Shown here: positions 56,903-64,000 of the stretch, one piece after another
How positions within the stretch are numbered: the first letter of the stretch is position 1
How the letters are laid out: every line of letters starts with the position of its first letter
From: Amphiura filiformis
Taxonomy: Eukaryota > Echinodermata > Ophiuroidea > Amphilepidida > Amphiuridae
Length of the DNA: 64,000 nucleotides
Assembly: GCF_039555335.1 (NCBI RefSeq)
Contig: NC_092646.1
Span: 22,732,893-22,796,892 of the forward strand
Direction of reading: 5' to 3'
Translations under genes and position numbers: made by a program
Notes under the pieces: model-generated
Databases searched by the model: none
Seen by the model: the letters and a program-made list of their open reading frames with translations, nothing else
What the model was told of the DNA's origin: nothing

Positions 56903-58051
56903 TTGCATTTGCGGGATTTTAGCTGCTCTGAAAATGAGAAAATCATATATCCTCGCAAAAAGAAATAGATCTGCAACTTTTTGACAAGGAATACACAATG
57001 CATAGAGTTGAACTGATCCAAATTATCTCTCCCACGTGCCCCTGTCATCACTCAATACATGATCCCCATACGTAAACTTTAAACTTGTTAATGCGTAGCC
57101 GTGATATGATCATTGTCTATTCATTACCCATCGTTACCAGAGGGGATCGTTTGCATTGTCAGATACCCCTGAAGTAATTCCACCCCTATCATCATTTTGA
57201 TATGGCTTATTGCTTCATCACCTGCTATATAAGTAATACACAAAATCACACTTTTTGGCCCCAAATCGTAGCTGTTGGCTACGTCAGACACCTTTGATCC
57301 AAACTACTAGGCTTGTTTGTACTCATTTAGATAAGGATTCAAATTCACATTTAATCGAAAAAACAATGTGACAATGTAAAATTGTTAAGATGTGTTGTGG
57401 CGTTGGAAAAATGCGCGAGTCAAAGTCATAGAGGACACCGGATCAGTGACGCCTTATATCACGAATAATAATAACCCACGCCGCAAACAACAGCCCCAAA
57501 AAGGTCATAAAATTTTAAATACTTCCAAATTATGACTTAATACTATCATATTTAGTATCTTTTACAAATGCATTGAAATAAGTACAAACATACCTTGTAT
57601 ATATAGGTTCAGTTTTATTGAAGTTGAAAAATAATAAAGTATTGTCGAGTTCGATGGCTGTATAGACAGTGAAAACATATCCGATAGTGGTCTCTTGCCG
57701 TCGGCACTGATATACACCCTGTATACACCACGCGACAGACATACAGACATGTAGATTAGCATACCTGAGTAATACGGTATAATTATGCCATAAAATTATG
57801 AAAAATATTTTCAATTTTTACAGACTGGTGTTGGTGTCTTTGTTTATCTATCTGCGTTACAATAATGAGCCCAACAAGGCTCTCGTTCAAAGAGACACAG
57901 TTCAAAAAATTCGTCCGATAAGGATAGCCTGCAAGTTGACCTCAAGATATAGGGTATGCGTTTTTGTCCCCAACATAATCAAAGGTCATTCTGTTGTGTG
58001 CAATATGTTCAGGTCAGAGAACTGTGACGCGAGTCATTGTAATGTTTGAGA
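56903..58051. other. Unassigned; two fragments of family A
   Basis: 57300-57335 (minus) carries AACTACTAGGCTTGTTTGTACTC-like bases. 57540-57625 (plus) carries AAATGCATTGAAATAAGTAC followed by AAACATACC. Both are fragments of family A. The rest has no recognised feature. Confidence 0.5.
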
Positions 58052-58276
58052 TCTTATGCGGGTGTCGGCGCGACTGCAGACGACAAGTTTCGAACTTTTT
58101 TATAAAAAAATTCAAAATTTTTAGAATTGTACATTTTCATGACCATATTTGGAATCAACATGAAAAATGCATTAAAATGAGTACAAACAAGCCTAGTATT
58201 GATTTATGATATTTAGAGAAAATATCTCAAAACTTGGACTTTATATGTTGAAGCATATGGCTATTGCAGAGCATTA
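58052..58276 (+). repeat. Dispersed repeat family A, full-length copy
   Basis: TGCGGGTGTCGGCGCGACTG head, TTTGGAATCAACATGAAAAA and GTACAAACAAGCCTAGTATT centre, GCAGAGCATTAATGC end. The TCAGTGG-TTCTTGAGATAG segment is deleted. Confidence 0.85.
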
Positions 58277-58887
58277 ATGCATGCTACGCGTGTCAAAATT
58301 TTGGCCTGAAGGTGCAAATGTTACAGACCATGCACACGGGCGTTATTTGTGTTTATTTAATCGGGACATGATATGAGATGTGATTTTGACGGAAAATGTC
58401 AGTTTTGACATTCAATGACATTTCATGCATATTTCAACGACCACAGAATGGGGACAAGTTCCCTCCCCCACTCGAAGTCCAGAGGTACAAGCGAAATCTA
58501 TACACGCATCTTACACGCCTCGAGCCTATCTGAGCTGCTGGCCGCTGTATTAATTCAGTCGAATTATTGACCAAATTATGGTATCACATTGTTGCATAAT
58601 TTGCATTTCTAGGCGCCAACGCCCCTGGTATTATTATTATATCAGTTTGGACATTAATTTTTGTCCAGTATGGACATATACCTTTATTAGATATACATAT
58701 AATATAGCATGGCAATGAAAGTCTTTGTTCGAAGAAACCATCTTTGATTTTGTTATTGTTTCATAAAGGTTATTGGAATGCTGTTGGCATATTGAGTTCT
58801 GACAACTCCTTGATTTTACCATGTTTACTGTCGTCGTCGAAGTTTGTGAATTTCTTTTGCTTTTTATGTCAAGACATATCAAGGCAT
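58277..58887. other. Unassigned DNA
   Basis: No gene or repeat recognised. Confidence 0.5.
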
Positions 58888-59104
58888 TATACTAAAATGC
58901 AGAAAACCTTTGACGAGCGCGTATTGTAAGGATACATCGCGTATTTACTGCGTTGCACGCACTTGTCTCTGATTGGCTGCTAAAGCGATATGTTGTTGCT
59001 GAGTGGAAATTTATGAATGAACTGTGCGCCGTACGCGTTGTTAGCGCCGAATTTGCAACATCACGGTAGTCGCGCTCGTCAAAGGTTTGCTGCATTTGAC
59101 TATA
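58888..59104. mobile_element. MITE with about 34-bp inverted ends
   Basis: AAATGCAGAAAACCTTTGAC, then GAGCGCG (58894 on), is mirrored by CGCGCTCGTCAAAGGTTTGC, then TGCATTT (ending 59097). TATACT/ACTATA extends the match outward to TA-rich flanks. The interior is GC-richer and contains an ATTGGCTG CCAAT-type site. A TA target duplication is plausible but cannot be separated from the terminal bases. Confidence 0.8.
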
Positions 59105-59229
59105 ACATTATCATTCCGATAAAGCTGACGGGTTAGCGCCTATAGATAGCTGATTTGTGTGGGTTTTCAGAAACAAATGATAGTAGCATGAAACTTCGAT
59201 ATTTATAGCTTTTGACAATAATGTTATTT

Positions 59230-59715
59230 TCTTTTAGTACGATTACTATTCATAATAATAGTTTGAAAGATTGAAAAAGTACAACATTTCTGCTATATTT
59301 TGTAAGCTAATTTCAATAAGTATACTTTTTCAGACTGGCATGCATGCTATGCTGTGATAAAGAGAATTGCTATCTACAGTAGATAGCATTATGATAGCAT
59401 TATTTCAATTAAGATTGAAAAAGCACAACACTTCTGTTATATATTTTGAGCTAAATTCAATTTTAAAAAAATAGACTGGCATGATATATATACTGTGTTA
59501 AATATAATACATTGTAAATGATTTGCTATCTACAGTAGATAGCATTATGATAGCATTATTTCAATTAAGTTTTAAAAAGTATAACATTTCTGCAATAGGC
59601 CTGTATTGTAAGCTAAATTCAATAAAAAAAAGTACTTTTTCAGATTGGCATACTATGCTGCACAACATAATAAACAATTTGCTATCTACATTAGATAGCA
59701 CTATTGTGAGCATGA
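59230..59715 (+). repeat. Palindrome array 4, about 155-bp unit, three copies
   Basis: Palindromes GCTATCTACAGTAGATAGC at 59369 and 59525, and a TACATTAG variant at 59681 (periods 156 and 156). Units share TTTTTCAGACTGGCATG, GCATTATGATAGCATTATTT, CAATTAAG and AACA-TTCTG-TATA. The spacer has no evident relation to array 3 apart from the palindrome. Confidence 0.9.
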
Positions 59716-61630
59716 TATAAAATAGATTAGTAATTAACGTTCATAAAGTTCTGAAATCAGGGCGCGACGAAATCGGTTTAAGGAGTGTGCATCATTTATA
59801 AACAAGAATATAAAAAAAAAGAAACGCACAAAATTTCCGTAAAAAAAGAAGGTCGGTAATGTACACGCGTGACACTCAATACCAATTTTACCCCCATGCT
59901 CAACCCAGCAGGACGTAGCAAAGCCATTTACAGGAAACTTGCATTTATAAGTTCTTTACCTCTATCAATGGTACCTTTTAGCTTTTTTTTAAAAAAAAAA
60001 AAGTAGAAAAAAATATCTAAGAGTTCATCGTTAGATTGTTGAGTAGGACTCTTTAGAGGTGGTTGTATAATCGACAGCGTCGGGAATTACCGGTTCATTA
60101 TAGGTGTCTTTTTGCTTTCGTAATGAGACGGGAATCGACTGGTTGAATCTGAATGATAACTGAACAAGCCGTTTCCTCTATACTCCGCCGTAAATACAAC
60201 TAGCAAATGTTTTAAATGCTGTATATATTAAACTGTTAATATTTCGTCAATTGATTGCGAAGTAGCAAGAACCCGTGAAAGTAATAGATTGATGGCGATC
60301 AATGGCGGTATGTTTGGAAGGGTGGTGAGATGGATGAATGAGAAAAAGGGGAAATACAGAATTTGAGTGTAACAAATTGCGTACGTATACCAAAACACAT
60401 CTGTCAAATACTAAGAAATCATTGATTTGTGATTTGTCATAAAAAGATGCGCTGTCATCTGGTGAAAAATTAAATTGAGTAGATTCAAAAATGTCTATGT
60501 ATAGACCAAATCAGGTGTTATATGATATCATCAGCTGTTCTCCATAGAGCAAATAGAATTTTATTGGCTTTTATGATCAAGCCAATGTTATTCAAGATAA
60601 AGCTGATGATGTGTTGAGGTTTATCCGAATGCTGGTATTCCTCTTCATCTGCAAAAATTTATGTTTTTCCAAATGACCGAAGTTAACCGATTTCGTTCAA
60701 AACGAATTGGCTATATAAATAGAAACACTGAACAAATACCAGGGATGCATGTGACCATGTAAACCATTTTAGTAAACTTTCAAATGATGACAGTTTGACA
60801 AATTTGGAAAACCTTTTTGTAAAAGTTTAAACATTGACTGCCGATAAGGGCCGCATTGCAAGGGATCATTCCCGGTGAAATAGTTAACCCAAGTTGACAG
60901 CATTTGGCGTCCGAGATTTTTAGGAGGAACTCTTTCCGAAAGAATCGACTGCCTTAAAGGATCGCAGAGTTTTCAAGTTGCTCGATGCACTTTTTGTGTT
61001 ACACAAGTACATCTTGAGGAGAACCGGGTCAGCTGGTTTTAAAAAGCTACTTTGGGTTCTTCTCGGAGGGAGGAATTTCAAGAATTAAGTAGGTGTCACC
61101 TCTATATTTTCTTATTTCTTTTTACTCAAATCAATTGAAGTACCCATGCAGCGATGAAAGTTTTTTTCTTCAAAAGTTTTTCTTTGATAAACTTTTGCGA
61201 GACTGTATTCTTGAGGAATGTTAGGCAAAAAATAAGTACCAAACATTATTTATAGCAATAAAATCAAGTAAAAACGTTTACTTGTTTATATTCAGTTAAA
61301 TTTGCGTGAGTGATGGAGAGCATATAAAGAGATCCAATAAGAGAGTACCGTAAATTGTTTAAATGTCACATATGGATGTTTTAAAAAGTTCTTAGGATAG
61401 TTTTCGGTTGTTATGGCAGTGGTAAACAATTATACCAGAGGGCGTATGTATCCCTTAATGTACACATCTTTCATGAAGTGCCGTTTGTTTGTTTGTTTGT
61501 TTAATCGGTTGCTCCCCACACTTCAGCCAATTGGTACCTGTCATAAGGATTGAATTTCATAAATGATAACTTTGACTTTCGTTTCCTCAATTTGAGAGGT
61601 CGTGATTTCTTGCTATATTCCAGTTGAATT
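59716..61630. other. Unassigned AT-rich DNA
   Basis: About 1.9 kb with no gene, RNA or repeat that I can name. (TTTG)n short run at 61488-61502. Confidence 0.5.
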
Positions 61631-61935
61631 CCACTTAGCTCCAATATAGACACGACCTTAATCTTCCACGCAGGGGGCTACCTAAATGGGTGACTTCATT
61701 TGAAAACTACACCCCTGTGTCTTCCATAGGGAGTATGAATTTCAATTGGAATAGCACAATTCAAAATCACTCTTTGCGCTCTTACGTCCTTCATTTCGAT
61801 GTTATTCGAACAAACTTACATCGGGCTGTTCCAGTTAAAATCCCTACACCCCCGATGGAAGACATGACCTTAATCTTCCACACATGGAGTGTGAATTTCA
61901 AATGGGGTTATCTGAATGGGTGACTCCATTTGAAA
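61631..61935. mobile_element. Family B foldback elements, diverged or nested pair
   Basis: GACCTTAATCTTCCAC occurs at 61654 and 61869. GAGTATGAATTTCAATTGGAATAGC (61730 on) and GGGCTGTTCCAGTTAAAATC (61823 on) are family B termini. The GGGCT start in the middle suggests two adjacent, partly deleted copies. Confidence 0.6.
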
Positions 61936-63551
61936 TCAATTGACATGATAACAATGATGATTAAAAGTAATATGTAATTATTTGATAATCAATTTTTTAG
62001 CTCTTTTGAAATTTATCGATTTATTTGATCAAAAAATCATGGGTTATTTTTCCTAAAAAATGTTGGATTTTCTACTGACAACTGCCCTTGTATGTTAAAA
62101 CTGCTGCACTCGTGCAGCAATTATACTAAACCATTCAACGACCTTGATGTTACAGTATAGACAAATACCCACCACCCTGTACATAAGACTTGCTGTCGAG
62201 TTTATATTAGTACAAATGCATTCATTGATACTTCAAGACACCAATAAATGATGTAAAAATAATTCAATAGCTTATATTATCAACTATTTGCCTATATTAC
62301 GGATGGCAGGGCAAACATATTTATGCATGCGTGAATTTCAAAATCATACTATTATGTATACAGTGGCATACAAATGACCTGTTTATGCTTCTCGATTCTG
62401 TTATCGGGGATGATTTACACCGTGTATATACTATGAGTTACTATGTAACAATTCTTCTAATAATAATTCACCATACGATCGGCTACATTATTACATACAA
62501 GTTACCATGCAACATGGCCCCGATTTAAGCTATAAAAAGCAGCTTCGGAAGTGAATTCCGAATAAAACATGTCCTTATACTTCACTGAAGTTATTTATAG
62601 AAATGTAAACGACCGGGGGATCAGTATAAGCTCTTGGTTGGGTCATAGAATGCTCCTATAAAGTATGCCGAAAAAGGACCCTTAACAGAGCCAAAGCAAA
62701 TGGTGATAAATACCGCTATAGCTATGCGGGACTTTAAAGTGACAAAAAATGAATATCTTTTTCGGGACTTTTTACAGAAAGAAATTATGATTTTTAACAA
62801 CGTTATCATACATATCATGACTGAACTTTTCGGTAAATCCGAAAACTTTTACGACTGGACCTTAGCGGCATCTTCACATCGTCTCGGGCCCAGACTGTAT
62901 GTGGATATCACGAACGACGATAGGACTAACAAAGCCAGTTGTGGAGTAGACCCTCCCTCGGGTCCGTGGAGAACGACTGGTAATGTAGATTACATAGCAT
63001 TAAAAATCAACCCAATACACGGACCCTCCCAGTCTGTAGGCAATTTGACTTCCAGCTCCCACAAACTGCTGGAAGTTCACTTTTACGGATTTGGAGTCAC
63101 GCAATCTTTCTATATACCACGTCCATGTTTTCACTACATTAACGTTTGTGTAAGCGACTAAACAACGATATTGTATCCGACCAATCAACGCAGCTTGGCA
63201 GCGCGGGATATTTGAAAAGGCTTCCCTAGCTAAATAATGTGCAAACATTTGCAAACCGCACGCGATAATGTACGCAATATGGACAATAGGCCTAAGTCCG
63301 AGTCGAGTGGTTGCCTTTTATTATTGCGCGTACCATGGGTCTATCAGACGCGTGCCACTTGAGCTCAATACCTCTCAGTTGTTGACAAGTGTCCCATCCG
63401 ATCTTGCGTCACATCCCGCGGCATAGCTTTGTGCTACCATATTTGAATTGAAACTGGGGCGGGGCTTTCGTAATTGACATCGGAATCACCGTGCTTCGTT
63501 GAACGAATATTTGGAAGTGAGATCTCTAACAGATTGGACCAGTCTCGGAAT
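61936..63551. other. Unassigned; longest non-repeat frame in the window
   Basis: A 153-codon plus frame (62700-63161) has mixed composition, including DWTLAASSHRLGPRLYVDIT and GPWRTTGNVDYIALKINP. I recognise no domain, signal peptide or membrane segment. A shorter minus frame (63000-63254) overlaps it. Bases 63160-63560 are less AT-rich and include GACCAATCAACG, so a promoter is conceivable but unsupported. Confidence 0.3.
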
Positions 63552-64000
63552 CAGCGCTCAATGGACTTTCGCGTTCACTTATAATACGAGTATATTTCTA
63601 TATTGCTGCATGGTTGACTGTGGTGGGTGTAATTAGTGGCGTCGATTTGTGGATGAAGAGGAATGGGTTTTGGCATTGAAGAAAATAAGGGGGGAGTTGG
63701 CATTTTTTTCATAAGGCATTACGTAATTAGTTATTGTTACATTATCCAGAGATGGAACCGAACCGAGACTGGGGCCAGCGCTCAATGGACTTTCGCGTTC
63801 ACTTATAATACGAGTATATTTCTATATTGCTGCATGGTTGACTGTGGTGGGTGTAATTAGTGGCGTCGATTTGTGGATGAAGAGGAATGGGTTTTGGCAT
63901 TGAAGAAAATAAGGGGGGAGTTGGCATTTTTTTCATAAGGCATTACGTAATTATTTATTGTTACATTATCCAGAGATGGAACCGAACCGAGACTGGGGGC
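63552..64000 (+). repeat. 224-bp tandem duplication, running to the window edge
   Basis: CAGCGCTCAATGGACTTTCG starts at 63552 and again at 63776. The two units are almost identical (for example ATTAGTTATT versus ATTATTTATT) and the second ends at the window border with GAGACTGGGGG. More units may follow outside. Very low divergence indicates a recent event or an array edge. Confidence 0.92.

Overview
The window looks like non-coding, repeat-dominated DNA from the nuclear genome of an animal, most likely a marine invertebrate. The evidence is strong A+T richness, no operon-like packing of genes, long microsatellites and satellites, vertebrate-type TTAGGG arrays, a Penelope-like retroelement, an Academ-like DNA transposon, and many short foldback (MITE-like) elements. 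TTAGGG repeats and this transposon mix fit a deuterostome such as an echinoderm, hemichordate or cephalochordate, but the sequence alone does not settle this. I found no intact host gene. Long open frames are products of repeats, antisense shadows, or fragments of transposon proteins.

Layout. 1-13 kb: scattered MITEs of several terminal types (TA-flanked CCGTAAAA, TTAA-flanked GGTGG, and GGGCTATTCCA foldbacks), an ATTG microsatellite, a 145-bp tandem repeat and a long pyrimidine tract. 13.6-14.2 kb: decayed C-terminus of a non-LTR retrotransposon (minus strand), split by a 134-bp hAT-like MITE with a perfect 8-bp target duplication. 14.3-22.1 kb: six blocks of one 33-bp satellite in both orientations, the largest (3.2 kb) organised into about 1.1-kb higher-order copies. 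24-26.3 kb: a 43-bp tandem repeat, then a 5'-truncated Penelope-like element (minus strand) with a YVDD reverse transcriptase, a frameshifted GIY-YIG region and a hammerhead-like 3' motif. 28 kb: a degenerate tRNA-like unit. 32.6-41 kb: arrays built around a 19-bp palindrome, GCTATCTACTGAAGATAGC and close variants, interrupted by a foldback element. 42-43.7 kb: interstitial TTAGGG array, then CCCTAA-like sequence and a 38-bp satellite in the opposite sense. 45-47 kb: a SINE-like tRNA head and two TTAA-flanked MITEs. 50.5-54.4 kb: a 3.86-kb transposon with long inverted arms rich in CAAGATGGCCGCC and a broken transposase with XPG/FEN1-like nuclease motifs. 54.8-64 kb: GAT microsatellite, further foldbacks, a third palindrome array and a 224-bp tandem duplication running to the window end.

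The most unusual signal is the short palindrome. At least 27 dispersed copies are embedded in several otherwise unlike tandem repeats, and its sequence differs by only two bases from the hairpin inside the 33-bp satellite. This suggests that one hairpin-bearing element seeded several tandem arrays, possibly a Helentron/HINE-type element. A second unusual point is that the TTAGGG array is bracketed by a 14-bp inverted repeat, so it may be cargo of a transposon rather than a scar of chromosome fusion.
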